Below, piece after piece: positions 10,990 through 22,233 of a stretch of DNA of 64,000 nt (position 1 is the stretch's first letter; every line of letters starts with the position of its first letter). A program made the position numbers and the translations under genes. This DNA is from Saccharina japonica (lineage: Eukaryota; Sar; Phaeophyceae; Laminariales; Laminariaceae), in NCBI GenBank assembly GCA_008828725.1, contig MEHQ01000728.1:67833-131832 (forward strand). The letters run 5' to 3'. The notes beneath the pieces were generated by a model. The model did no database searches and was not told the DNA's origin. It was given only the letters and a program-made list of their open reading frames with translations.

Positions 10990-11434
10990 CACATTTTGCT
11001 CTTCTATTGGGCCGGCACTCCGGATCAACACCGCCAAACCAACCGCCTTTACCGCCGGGGGCGTATTGGTGCCGCATAGCGCGAGCTTTCTCGGTCCAAG
11101 GTGAACGTTTTTTGGCACCCGGTTACGCCTGCATCCCACGCGTTGGGAGTGGCTTCGCCGTTTCCACGGCAGAGTGCTCTCCAAGGGCGCTCACTTTTGG
11201 TACAAGGGCGACGATGCTTTGTGGTGGCTCGGCAAAATCAGCGTTCGAAGACGTGTGTGTGGAGGACATTTACTACCTCGTCCGAGTTTTGGACGAACCG
11301 GGGCCGATCAAGCTTCCTCTTCCTCCAGCGCGATACACGACTTCAATGGGGGCCGTACGTGGTTCTTGGTGTCTCCAGGCCCACATAGCGAGCGCGCTTC
11401 ATCGAGGGACCCAACGTGACGTAGATCAATCTTG
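10990..11434 (+). pseudogene. Degenerate retroelement-like coding fragment
   Basis: Three frames carry coding-like pieces that fit together only if frameshifts are allowed. One frame contains GAHFWYKGDDALWWLGKIS at about 11185-11245. A second, from about 11270, contains YYLVRVLDEPGPIKLPLPPA and RGSWCLQAH. The W-rich WYK-x-DD-x-WWLGK plus (V)LD-PGPIK arrangement looks to me like a small module seen in algal and oomycete retroelement polyproteins, but I cannot confirm the family. Damaged and not expressed as an intact protein. Confidence 0.35.
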
Positions 11435-13078
11435 AGGCACGGCCGTGGATATAGCTGACTTATTTTAAACCGCCGCCGCACTCGATAGTTTCCCTTTTCT
11501 ATGTGGGCTTAGGGGCTGGGAGGGTATTCTTTCAGGCCTTAGAATAGGTATTTATTGCACTTACTTTCGGCGTGGGTTTGGTATTGGGTCTGATGTCTTC
11601 CTCTTTGTTTTGCCTCGTCCTGCCGACGCCCCCCCCCGCCAGAGCCGAGGGGGGCGGTCAGGGTAATATGGCTGCTCATACTGTGGCACAGGACTGTATC
11701 GTTTGTTGTGTGTGTGTTTTTAAATCTTTGTTCTGCATTCTTCAGCACAAGGCATTCGCCTCCCCCTCGCGGTGCTGTCGGTAGTGTCCATTTCCCGTAC
11801 GGTGTCAGTTGTTTCCTTCTCGATCCTAGTTGCTGCCTTCTCGCCCCCCCCTCTCTCGCCTTGTTGGCGGCTCGCGGGAGGTGTTTGACGTTGGTTTCGG
11901 TCACAGCACCTGCGTTTACGTTCGATTGCCTTTCCTTGCGTTTTTTCCGGCTTCTTAGCCTAGCATCAACTTAGAGGTGTGGGAGTGGGTTTTGAGGAAC
12001 CGCATTTTCGACTCATTCATGTTTTAGTTCGTGGAATTGGGATTTCCCCGAATTTCCCACATTTCTGCATACATATACGGCTCGTTAGGGTGGGCTAGTG
12101 TAATAGTATGGTCTTGGAAGGCCGGTACTCATTTATAGGTAATTGGTCCGTTTTCGTATTAGTTGGATGGCGTTCGTATTCGAGATAAGTATAGGAACGG
12201 AAGGGCGTTGGGACCCTCCCGAGCTCAGATGTCATCAGGCTCTGGGGAAACAATAAAAGCTGCTTCTCTTCTACGCTTGATTCTGCGCGAAATGAGTAAC
12301 ACCAAGGACGCTTAATAGACAAACCTGCGAGGGGATATAATCTGTGTCTCACCTAGTCTTCTTACATACCCTTTTCATGGCGATCTCTGTCTCGTATAAC
12401 TACTAAAGTAATCCAGGAAAATAAACGATGTGTCACACTGTAGAGGCTCCCAGTGTACTTCATACTCCGAGTGTACGAGTACTCGGAGTATCTACTGTTG
12501 TTGTTGTTGCAGAAATACATTTCGTACTCCGAGTACAGCTTCCAATTTGCTCAATACATTGTTTGTTCTTGAATAGTTCTTCGCCGGGCATTTCTTAACA
12601 CATCTTTGTACAGATATTGAAGTGTATCAAGGTAGACGTACAGTTGAACCGTTGAAAGGATTCTGGACACCGGTGTACTCTCAAACGAGACAACCCCCGT
12701 CCATGACTCCCACACCCAAGATACCGAACGGCAGACGCCATGTCCTCGTAGCCCGAACCGGAGAATCCGCAACCGGGCAATCCTATTCAAAAACCCGCTG
12801 GCAACTTCGAGCATGGTCTACTGCCAATAGTACATACGCCTCGTTGCACCGTGGTGGCTAGGCTTCAACGAACGCTACTTTCAGAATTGGAGGCCCGGCG
12901 TACGCACTGGGCATCATTGGTGTTGGACTCTGGCACGATGTCGGAGCAAGTGCTTTGTCAAAAACCTCTTCTAGCCTCGAACCGATCGCCACCGAAGGAG
13001 GTCGAATCTCACACAAACCAAGAGGATTGATCCTGCTCGATTTTTTGAAGGACGCAATGCTGCGGTAGAGGTGCACCA
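11435..13078. other. No assignable gene
   Basis: Short open stretches only. A small palindrome based on ACTCCGAGT...ACTCGGAGT lies at 12463-12500 and a TTG run follows it. A minus-strand open stretch at 13058-12860 (GLCEIRPPSVAIGS...) has coding-like composition but no recognisable domain. Confidence 0.4.
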
Positions 13079-13332
13079 GACTAGTGCTACGGTAGAAGTA
13101 GCACTTTTTGGCTGAATCGTTTTCTGACCGATCGGGCTCCTTAACCCAAATTCGTCGGACTTTCATCATTGCGACGAAATATGTTTCAGAAGTACTTCGT
13201 TCGGTCATGAGAAATCTCATCCGGCAGCACTTTTTTTCCCCCCTCTAAAATCGTTTATCTCTGTGAGGTATGACGCTCCTTAAGTGGGGACCTCAGAAAA
13301 AACATGGTGCACCTTCTATCGTAGCATGCGCC
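13079..13332. mobile_element. MITE family 1 (254 bp), copy with ACCA target duplication
   Basis: Left end GACTAGTGCTACGGTAGAAG; right end ...TCTATCGTAGCATGCGCC, an inverted match. Flanks ACCA (13075-13078) and ACCA (13333-13336). Internal landmarks shared by the family are TTTTTGGCTGAATCGTTTTC, TTAACCCAAATTCGTCGGAC and GGTATGACGCTCCTTAAG. Length 254 bp, identical to the copies at 40248 and 62102. Non-coding. Confidence 0.85.
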
Positions 13333-13336
13333 ACCA

Positions 13337-13505
13337 CATGTATGCTTTTGTTTTTTTGCTGAGGGTGGTCGCATGAGGCGCTCAAGTAAAAAAACTGATT
13401 TTACGTAGAAGAGAACTAAAAGCGCTCGTACCCGATGAGAGATCTCATGGCCCACCGTAACTAAACGATGAAAAAATATTTCACCACAAGAAGAGGATTG
13501 TGGAT
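13337..13505. mobile_element. MITE family 1, partial diverged copy
   Basis: Joins directly to the previous copy. It retains a CTGAGGGTGGTCGCATGA block, an ACTGATTTT block, and a CCCGATGAGAGATCTCATGG block that aligns with the family interior at 14855 and 15575. Terminal inverted repeats are not recognisable. Confidence 0.5.
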
Positions 13506-13774
13506 AAATCTTGGCGGGAAGCAGACATAGAAGGATAAATCTTGGCGGGAAGCAGACATAGAAGAAGGGTGTTAGACTGTACGCATAGGTTTTTCCTGTT
13601 TCCCCGTGGTTTTTCTTCCTCTGCTTTTTTTTTTGGGGGAATTTTATGAGTGATCAACGCTAAAAGATCATGCTGCACATTGTCAGGATGGCAAAAGATA
13701 ATAATAAATATTATTAAAAAGGAAGGCGGACGATATTAGGTTAGGTCAGGAGCCCGATCATTTCGGAAAAAATA

Positions 13775-13775
13775 A

Positions 13776-13806
<31 letters not shown>

Positions 13807-14016
13807 AGGGGGTACTCATGTTGTGCACGGCCTGTAGTCATTATGACCATAGTAATCTTTCGGGGGGGGGGGGGGGGGGGGGTGTACTCATGTTAGTGCA
13901 TACGGCCGTAGTCATATGACCATAGATCTTTCGGGGGGGGGGGGGGGGGGAGTTTACTCATGTTGTGCACGGCCGAAGTCATAGAGACCATACATCATTT
14001 TCGGGGGGGGGGGGGT
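13775..14016. repeat. Tandem repeat with four long poly-G tracts
   Basis: A roughly 70-85 bp unit (GTACTCATGTTGTGCACGGC, GTAGTCAT, ACCATA, CTTTCGGGG) is repeated, and each unit is led by a poly-G run of about 11 to 29 bases (13778, 13861, 13934 and 14005). The G runs could form G-quadruplexes and will be error-prone in sequencing. Confidence 0.85.
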
Positions 14017-14113
14017 ATAACAAACAGCCAAAAAGTGCTACTGCTGTACCTCTAATATTGTAGCATACGCCGAAGACCAATCAATGCGTATTGCTGTATA
14101 TAGGTTTTAGTGT

Positions 14114-14568
14114 GACGCGTGCTACGATAGAAGTAGCACTTTTTGGCTGAATCGTTTTCTGAACGATCGGGCTCCTTAGGGTCCGTTTTAACGAAGAAAA
14201 CAAAATCGATTTGGAAAAAAACAAATCCGCTTCTCATTGGTCAGAACCCGAACCACCACCCAATATTATACCCCAAGATCCTAATCTTTGGTGCTGGTGC
14301 GTGTGTTGACCAATGAAAAGCGAATTTGAATTTGAATTTTTCCAAATCGAATTTGTTTTATACTCGTTAATATGGGCCCTTAACCCAAACTCGTGTGACG
14401 TCCATTCTTGTGACGAAATGTTTTACAGAGTGTACCTCGGCCATGAGCTTTTTTCATCCGGTAGCACTTTTATTTCCCTCAAAAAATCATTTTTCGGCGA
14501 GGTATGACGCTCCTTAAGCCAGGAGCTCAGAAAAAAAAACATGATGCATCTCTATCGTAGCATGCGTC
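14114..14568. mobile_element. MITE family 1 copy interrupted by a nested element
   Basis: Ends GACGCGTGCTACGATAGAAG and CTATCGTAGCATGCGTC match the family termini. The interior matches the 254-bp copies once 14179-14379 is removed. No clear 4-bp target duplication (GTGT left, TCAG right), so the outer copy is older or rearranged. Confidence 0.8.
14179..14379. mobile_element. 201-bp Tourist-like (PIF/Harbinger) MITE nested in MITE family 1
   Basis: Termini GGGTCCGTTTTAACGA and the reverse complement of the right end, GGGCCCATATTAACGA, continue into a shared AAATTCGATTTGGAAAAA-like block (AAAATCGATTTGGAAAAA on the left), giving inverted repeats of about 42 bp. TTA flanks both sides (14176-14178 and 14380-14382), and the empty site CTCCTTAACCC is seen in sister copies. 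A GGG-start TIR and a TWA target are typical of PIF/Harbinger Tourist elements. Confidence 0.85.
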
Positions 14569-14744
14569 TCAGGACTCTTGTCCCTCTGCCACACTCTTTC
14601 TTGTTCGCCACACAGTGTCCCCTTGCCCTCACGACAGTCACGAAAAAGGGCCGACAATGATCCCCCCAAAGGCCTCCTCCGCATTCATGACCGCGAGAGA
14701 GCAAGTACGTCGTCACAGACCAAACCAAGACCAAAGGCGCACCC

Positions 14745-14924
14745 TACGTACGGTAGAGGTGCATACTGTTTTTGTTTTTTAGCATGGTCACCTGAGGAGA
14801 GCTCTATATATCACCCCGACACTGATTTTTTGAGGGGAAACAAAAGTGCTATATACCCGATGAGCAATCCCATGGTCCAACTATATAGAATGAAAAATAT
14901 TTCGACACAATAATTAAAAATAGT
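14745..14924. mobile_element. MITE family 1, 3'-truncated copy
   Basis: Starts TACGTACGGTAGAGGTGCAT and keeps the ATGGTCACCTGAGGAG, ACTGATTTTT and CCCGATGAGCAATCCCATGG blocks. It stops just before the next complete copy. Confidence 0.65.
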
Positions 14925-14928
14925 GCCC

Positions 14929-15176
14929 GATGCATGCTACGATAGAGGTGCCACCATGTTTTTTCTGAGCTCCTCACTTAAGGAGCGTCACACCTCACCG
15001 AAAAAATGATTTTGGAGGAAACTAAAAGTGCTGCCGGCTGCGAAATATCATGCCCGAATTATACTCTGAAACATTATTCGTCACAAAAATGAAAGTTCGA
15101 CGAATTTGGGTTAAGGAGCCCGATCGTTCAGGAAACGATTCAGCCAAAAAGTGCTACCTCTACCGTAGCACGCGTC
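14929..15176. mobile_element. MITE family 1 (248 bp), copy with GCCC target duplication
   Basis: Ends GATGCATGCTACGATAGAGG and CCTCTACCGTAGCACGCGTC are inverted. GCCC flanks both sides (14925-14928 and 15177-15180). The orientation is opposite to the copy at 13079. Confidence 0.88.
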
Positions 15177-15443
15177 GCCCCATCTTTCATCGTAGCGTGG
15201 GTCCAAACTCAAGGGCATAATTGAAATACTGTACGGGTCAGGTCCGCTCAGCCTTCTGGGAGGCCAGCCAGTCCAACCCCGCGACGCTTGTTATGCGTAT
15301 GTCATTGCCCCGTTGTTGGATATCAAATTGAATATACCGTACTTCGCTTTGGCCTGTGCCTCGACCTCGGGGTGGGCCGGAGTCCGATCGGGACCTACGA
15401 CGGCCCCGCCGGTGGACATACGAGCCCGAGCCTCGGTAGAGAG

Positions 15444-15717
15444 GACGTACGCTATACGGTAGAGGTGCACCTGCATACAGGCCATGTTTCTGCCTTCTGA
15501 GGGTGGTCACTTATTACTTAAGGAGCTCTATACCCCACCCGAAAACTGATTTTGGCAGAAAATAAAAAGTACTACCCGATGAACAATACCATGGCTTAAG
15601 CATAAAATGAGAAATACCTCAACACAAGAATTAAAGACCGACCATTTAGGGTTAAGAAGCTCCGTCTTCCAGAACACTTTTCAGCCAAAAAGTGCCACCT
15701 CTGTATTAGCACGCGTC
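15444..15717. mobile_element. MITE family 1, diverged copy
   Basis: Left end GACGTACGCTATACGGTAGA and right end CCTCTGTATTAGCACGCGTC are mutated versions of the family termini, and the interior blocks are recognisable. No clear target duplication; this is an older insertion. Confidence 0.65.
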
Positions 15718-15914
15718 AGGTCTAGGAACTCTATGCGGTCTGGTCGGTAAACTACCGGGTGGGGTGGTGGGGATTCATGAGTTTTTGCTTTAGCCCTGAT
15801 GCCGAGGAGTTCGTTCCAAAAGCAGGGGGGGGGCATCGCCACACACAGCGGAAGGGCACAATGGGTACAGCTTGGGCGTTCTCCTGCACTCTTGACTTTT
15901 TCCCGTGGAAGCCC

Positions 15915-16350
15915 ATGGCAGTTTCCACGGAAGCTTCCATCGCTCCCACCGCTTCCATAGAAGCTTCCGCCGCGCCCATGGAAGCTTCCGTGGAAGTGGT
16001 GGAAGCTTCCATGAATTCACCCCCTGATCCCAGTTGGTACACCGTCCCACCCAAAGTGGACCCATCTCGATTACCAAAACGTGGACCAATTACAAATGGG
16101 ATTTTAAAAACCGTGTAGCGCGCAGCGCGGAAGCACATTAAATCTGGCTAGGGGCCGAGGGCCTTCTTCAAGCGGAAATAAACTTCCACGGGAGTTTCCA
16201 CAGTGATAGGAACTTCTCCATCGAAGCCATGGAAGCTTCCACGGCTTCCATGTAAGCTTCCACCACTTCCATGGAAGCTTCTGTATTCCATCGAAGCTTC
16301 CACCACTTCCACGGAAGCTTCCATGGAAGCTGTGGAAGCTTCCATGAAAA
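15915..16350. repeat. Array of the palindrome TGGAAGCTTCCA
   Basis: The 12-bp palindrome TGGAAGCTTCCA and variants (GGAAGCTTCC, CATGGAAG) recur about 20 times in two blocks, 15915-16010 and 16190-16350. Because the unit is self-complementary, several frames on both strands read MEAS/TEAS/VEAS repeats. These reading frames are a consequence of the repeat and I do not call a gene. Confidence 0.8.
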
Positions 16351-16620
16351 CTTCCGGCAATTTCCACAAAAAAAACAATAGTGCATCAGACCCAGCTTGG
16401 GGAGAGAAGAGGCTGGGCATCGCGTGGGTAAGCCAACACCCCGACAGCGAGGACGCGAGTGTCGGGGTTGGGATGGGCTGGGATGGCTGAACTCAGCCAT
16501 TGGAAACAAAGGCATGTACCGGGCTAGTAAACTGAGAGTCTACATCGTGATGGGAGGAACAAATCGGAGAGAAACATAAAAGAAGACGGAGAGGTCGGAC
16601 CACGCGTCGTCTAGCAGAGT

Positions 16621-16985
16621 TTGCAGCACGCGTGGCTTCTAGCGAGACAGAAGGAGGCACTTGTGGCGGTAGCGATCTACCATGTGCGGACCCTGGCTGT
16701 GAAAGGGAGAAACGGGTATGGGCATGTCGAGTGCGTACTGGCGAAGAAGGCCTGGAAATTTGGCTGTGACCTCATTGGCCTGCAGGAAACAAGGAGACCT
16801 TGGAAAACCGAGTTCTCATTGGCAAGATACCGGGGGCTTTGCTCTGGGCAACAAGACACGGAAGACAGGCAATGACTGTGCGGGGTTGGTTTGGCAGTGA
16901 AGGGAAGGATATTCCCTAAGTCTCTTTATAACCACCAGTTTGATCGACGAACGTCTTATGTCTATGCGCTTCGAGATGACTCGTG
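16621..16985 (+). pseudogene. LINE (non-LTR retrotransposon) endonuclease fragment
   Basis: The frame at 16621-16875 contains HVRTLAVKGRNGYG and then CDLIGLQETRR (16765-16800). These match the N-terminal signature of the endonuclease/exonuclease/phosphatase (APE-like) domain of LINE elements, where LQET supplies the metal-binding Glu. A frameshift near 16875 is needed, after which another frame reads GLVWQ and then ITTSLIDERLMSMRFEMT. The downstream reverse transcriptase is absent: a MITE family 1 copy follows at 17061. A truncated, dead 5' fragment. Confidence 0.65.
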
Positions 16986-17060
16986 AAAGCGTTAAAAAAC
17001 TATTTTAGAACTACAGTAGAACCTGTATAAGTGTATGTGCGAAACTGGAATGTGAGTATG

Positions 17061-17324
17061 GATGCGTGCTACGATAGAGATAGGTATACCTTTTTTTGGC
17101 TGAAATGCTTTCTGAATGATAATAATGCTCCTTAACCCCAAATCGATGGACTGTCATTATTTTTCTGCCCTCTTGTTGCTTGTTTGCTTCGGCCATGGGA
17201 TTTTCAATCGGATAGCACTTTTACTTTCCTCCCTTAATGATCACTTTGGGGTGAGGTGTAGAGCTCTTCAAGTAACCACCCTTCGAAGGAAAAAACATGA
17301 TGCACCTCTATCGTAGCATGCGTC
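17061..17324. mobile_element. MITE family 1 (264 bp), copy with TATG target duplication
   Basis: Ends GATGCGTGCTACGATAGAGA and CCTCTATCGTAGCATGCGTC. TATG flanks both sides (17057-17060 and 17325-17328). Interior blocks TTTTTTTGGCTGAAATGCTT and TCCTTAACCCCAAATCGATG match the family. Confidence 0.87.
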
Positions 17325-17644
17325 TATGTATGTATACATTTATGTATGTATGCCTGCCAGCACCGCGCTCCGCTTGCCCGTCCACTGTTTTCCCGTCGTT
17401 CCTGCTTGCGTGCTCACCCGCCGTGCATCATCGCGTAGACTCGTTACTGCGTCGGTATATTTTATGCAAGTGTGTGTGCATCACGCTTTGTATGTGCGTG
17501 TATGCTGTCGCTGTGCTCCGTATGCTCGCGCCCTGTCTGTCCGTTGCTCGTGCTCGCATGCTCGTCCACCATTCGTACATGCACGCCTGTTCGTTCCTCA
17601 CTGTGGCTTTTATCCATACCCGTTCGGTGCGGATGTTGAAGACA

Positions 17645-18290
17645 AAAGGATGGACCCTGTTTACTAAACTATTACGAAGGGAGGGTACCATACAGATAAA
17701 TAGTACATATGTACATATGTTACATAATTAATTTTCAAGTATCAAGAAGGACCATAATATGAGGTGAGTTTCATTTACTGAATGTTATGAAGAAAGGAAA
17801 AAGGATGGACCATGATACAAAGTGAACTGTGTTTACTGACTATTATGAATGGAGGATACAAAACAAATCAAATACATACGAAGTATATATATAATTTAGT
17901 TTCCCCAAGTATCAAGGAGGACCATAATAAGAGGTGAAAGTATTTTTACTGAAAGTTATGAAGAACGCCCAAAGGATGGACCATGGTTCAAAGTTAAGTA
18001 TGTTTACTGACTATTGTGAAGGAATACAAAACAAGAGTAACGTTTATTTACTTTTCCAAGTACCAAAGAGGACCATAATATGAGGTGAATTATTTTTACT
18101 GAATATTATGAAAAAAGGCCGAACGAAAGGATGGATCATGATACAAGGTGAACCATGTTTGTATACTGATCACGATGAAACGGTACGAAACATAATAAAA
18201 AGGACCATACCATAAGGTGATTTTTTGCACCGAACATTATGAAGAAAGGCCAAAGGAAATGAACCATGTTTATTCTGACCATTACGAAAG
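17645..18290. repeat. Degenerate tandem repeat, GGACCAT...TTTACTGA...TATGAA
   Basis: A unit of roughly 70-90 bp with the core GGACCATAATATGAGGTGAA, TTTTTACTGA and TTATGAAGAA occurs about eight times between 17645 and 18290 with strong drift. Non-coding. Confidence 0.75.
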
Positions 18291-18764
18291 CTAGTAGAGT
18301 ACTATCTACTACGAAAAATAGTACGTAGAGCACTACGGAAAAACACGAACCATATTTACTGATTACTGTACTTTGAAGGGTCGGTACAGTAAAAAACGGT
18401 TCATGTCAAGGAGGAGTCCGTTTAGATCAAATGGTAGCAGTGAGTTGTTGTTTAAGTACTTGATTAATTTAACTACACACCATATACAAATATTACCGCG
18501 GATGTATCGGCTCAGGTGATGGTTACTGTGAGGAAATGGATCGGACAATGTCGGAGTACAATATTCCGGCGCGAATAAAGGGATTGCAAAAGGAGGATGA
18601 TCATGAGACATGAAACGACTGGCAGAATACAAGGCACTTTTTTGTGGGAGCAACAGAAATATCTGATGCCTTAAAACGCATCACATTGTAAAAAAAGTGG
18701 CGGAGAAGCCGGATGCCTTAATTGAATTGAAATTTTTGGCGGACATTCGACGCGAGCGAAGAAA
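18291..18764. other. Leader region of the DIRS-like relic, no gene
   Basis: No recognised motif. The start of the DIRS-like element may lie here, but no terminal repeat can be defined. Confidence 0.35.
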
Positions 18765-21700
18765 GTGCTGAAACCTTCTCACGATAAAAACGCAAGGCAA
18801 GTACCATATTGGGGAATGAGGAGAAGAGCCTACTTACGTAGTGACCCTGGAGGATCTGAGTTACGACTACGAAAAAGGGAGAGAGAAAACAAGGGCGAAA
18901 ATGTTAGATGGGATGGAAAAACCAAAATTGCAATAGAAGGGGCCCTTATATGTGATGGAATGATGGGAAAAGTTGTCGCGTCATTTGGCGGGGAATTGAT
19001 GGCTTCTCATCGTGATGCAAACCCTGATAGAGCAGTATTTTTGTTCGAAAGGATTTCATGACATGGAGCGTTTAATGCAAGCTGTTGAAGGCATGAAGTG
19101 CCAGTCGATGTTATTGAAGGAGGTGATTTAGACACAGCAGCACTGCATTACGGGAATCATTCGAGCGTTTTCCAGCACAGCGACTTGCTGCTCGACAGAT
19201 TCATGGAGGATACTGTGAGTTGTCGGGTGTTGCCGGTACGCCGGTCAATAGCTCATACGGTTCGTGGTCTGAGAATATCACCATTGGCCGTGATAGATGA
19301 ACGGAAAAAATTGAGAGTGATTTTGGATATGACAGTAAGACAAGGAGTAAACTCAGACACAGGCTTCGAAAAAGCACCTGTGTGTGAGTTGGGGGGTACT
19401 TTATTCCGATTAATTGCGCAAACGGGCGCTCGCCGAGAGCAAGCAGGCGCGGGAGTACCCATTTACATTTCTAAAATATATATGAAGGATGCATTTACTC
19501 GTAGAAGGGTTTGCATCGAGTGGGATAAGGCACCTATTGTTTCATACATACGTGGTAGGGGAGTACATTGTCCTTGATTTCTGACTGGCGTTCGGGTGGC
19601 GTTCGTCACCTGGATGGTGGGGTTTGATGGCTGCGGCAATTATTTAATCACATCGAAATACTGACGTTAACACAGCTACAGTAAGTTGTGGTTTTGCCAG
19701 ACGCGCAAATGGTAGCAAAGGATGTTGAAGTTTGGGCGCCTGCAGAAGGGGGAAGTGCAAAGTGTGCTCCTCCAGGCGTTGTTATCATGCCTGAATTACA
19801 GGGAAACCCAGAGGCGGAGTTTTACGCTGAGATGCAGGTCGACGATATGCTGAATTTGGAAGCATGCAGGCGTGGAAACGAGAGTCGGTTATTTATAGCG
19901 ACATACTTTCCGCGATTTCGGATGATTTAAGGATGTTTGGTAATTTTAGCGATACTCCGGTGCCCGCTTTGATACAAAATATTTTGACAGATTAGGCTGT
20001 GTGCCAAGAAGTAGTAGGGTTTGACATTGACACTCAACAAATGAAGATGGAATTGTCGGAACGAAACCGTAAGGAGGTTGTGCAACTTTTGCCAAAAAAG
20101 TGGCCGTCAACTAGAAAGACTGCAACAGGCAAAGGGATGTGGGGTTTGACAAGAAAGTGGCGCCACGTCGCCCAGGTAGTGAGGCCGGGTCGTTTCTTTT
20201 TTTGGGGATTGTTGTTGATGGTAGGGCTAAAAGAGAAGCACACATATGGTGACACGCACTTGGCTGCGGTCCCGAAGCGCATTATTGTACTACTAAGCCA
20301 AGAGTTTCATGCGGATTTTGAGTGGTAGTGGAAATGGGCTTTACCAGAACCATGTTTGGTCGACGGTGTGTCTTCATATTCACCTTTCTTCGACCACACG
20401 CAATGGGTTCCAGAACGGCATTGATTGGTTGTTGGATGCTAGTTTAAGTGCAGTTGGAGGTTATTGCGCAGAAACAGGAATTTGGCGGCGATAGGATTTA
20501 ACTACCGAAGAGAGAAGAGTAGATCATTGGTGAGTGCAAACTGCGCACCGCGCAACGCAATTTCAATCGATTTGTTGGAATTGTTGGCCATGGTAATAAC
20601 AGCCTATGTATGTGATGGTGGTGCAGAAGTCGGACCACTCGAACGTTGTGAGCACGCCCGTTGTTGTTATGCTTGGCGACAACGTGTCGGCGGTATCGTG
20701 GGTTAATACGTGTGGGGGAACACGGGACCCGAGAGCTGCCATTTTGATGCGATATTTGGGGAGATAGAAATGCGTGCTGGTTGGTGTTTTGAAGCGGCGC
20801 GTATTTCGAAGGGTCACAACTGTTTTGGCTGGTGGCATTCGAGGTGGCCTCGCGAAACGATTACTTCGCGTTTGTCTTCCCTTTTCCCGCACGTTCATTG
20901 GCAGGAGGCGAGTTTCGGGAAAGAGTGGTGGGACGACGTGTTCGGGAGTCTTGCAGGGTCTTTATCGACGGTCGGAGTGGCTCCTTCGACAAATGCCACT
21001 TATGAAGCCCCACATGGCGTTTGTTTGTGAACGCAGTGGCGTCTAATTGCTGTACATCGAAGCGTATGCTTGGATATGGAGTTGGGAGAGGAGGCGGTAG
21101 CGAGACATGTCGCAAAGTGTATGGCGCATATATATTTATCGCGCGGAAATAAATCATCGACGGGTGAAGGAAAATTGGTAGCAATACATACAGCATTTTC
21201 ATCGCCGAGTCGGGATAGAATTGCCGATGAAACGTTTCATCGTTAAATCGGTGAAGGCAGTAGGCATTGCGAGAGAGAGTGTATTGAAGGGGGAGAACCT
21301 CAACGGATTAGGCGTTAAATATCGTGGTTTATGTTGAAACAGGGATTGTCAAAAGTATTCCGGATTGGAGGGAAGGGGGCAAAGTGATGCGGATGATGCT
21401 ACGTAGCGGTTTCGCACTTTGTTTCGAGGCCGTGTGCGTCTGGGTTGTTTGCGTACAACGACGGAAACATTCGCAAACATTTCGGTTTGAGGAGGGAAGA
21501 CGTGTTTTTGTGTTGTATGTATGGCGCAGTTGTCAGCGCCTGAATTCTGCCGGTGCGCTGATCTGGCGGAACCTTTGTTCAGAGGGCCAATATAAGATTG
21601 AAAGAGACACGGGGAAGGAACTGGTTTCACGCATCAAGAAAACGGTTGTTGGGGCGAGTACATTTAATTGCGATAGCATGCCGCCGTCGGTTTCACATTT

Positions 21701-22079
21701 GAGGGGCGAGGTCGGTGGATTTGAGGTGATGCTCGAAGTGATGTTGGTGTATCCTAACCTGAACATTAGCTGTCCTCTTGGTACATATATATGCGGACGG
21801 AGGTAGACGGAGAGTGTGGACTCGTAACCAGGCAAAAGTGTCACTAAGGGATTTAATGGGAAGACAAAAAGGTTAGTACCAGGAGAGCGTGCGTTGCATT
21901 CGGGTAGAATTTGGGGAGCAACGAGACTCGCCGCAGGAGAGGTGTCGGCAATGGAAATCGAACGTCAGGGGAGGTGGAAGAGTTGTGCATTAATGATGTA
22001 CGTAGTAGCGACAAGAGATGAGGAGGTTAAGGTTTCGAGAGTCTTAGCTTCTAACAACGCAGTGGCCGAAGGAATTTGA
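18765..22079 (+). pseudogene. Decayed DIRS-like retrotransposon (RT, RNase H, tyrosine recombinase)
   Basis: Coding remains appear in order on the plus strand, broken by stops and frameshifts. 18765-19061 is an unassigned upstream part. 19098-19577 is reverse transcriptase with LRISPLAVIDERKKLRVILD and, further on, KDAF and FSYIRG-like pieces (KAPIVSYIRGRG). 19688-19930 contains the catalytic VDD (19838-19846) within MQVDDMLNLEA. 19999-20330 is the RT thumb/connection (GFDIDTQQMKMELSERNRKE, VVRPGRFFFWG). 20380-20860 is RNase H-like (WLLDASLSAVGGYCAETG, NAISIDLLELLAMVI). 20940-22079 is a tyrosine recombinase whose C-terminus reads LHSGRIWGATRLAA...RQGRWKS...MMYV, giving the H-x-x-R pair and the nucleophilic Tyr (21999-22001). 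RT followed by RNase H and a tyrosine recombinase instead of a DDE integrase is diagnostic of the DIRS order. Confidence 0.75.
20940..22079 (+). pseudogene. Tyrosine recombinase part of the DIRS-like relic
   Basis: The N-terminal SAM-like start is seen as GVAPSTNATYE and FVNWRS-like pieces split over two frames at 20960-21040. The middle is badly frameshifted. The C-terminal catalytic part at 21894-22079 is clear: HSGR (the H and second Arg of the R-H-R-Y set), then GRWKS and MMYV with the Tyr. This enzyme class would integrate the circular cDNA. It cannot be active here. Confidence 0.7.
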
Positions 22080-22233
22080 TCAGGACAAAGGACTAAGTGG
22101 AGAGGGGGGTAGATTAATAAAAAATTATTATCGTGGAGGTTCGGAGGGGCGTTTTGGGAGTATGGGAGGTAGGTCATTTATAATGGCTTGGTAGTTCACA
22201 CATAAAATAGTGTAGAGACTGTTATTAATATGG

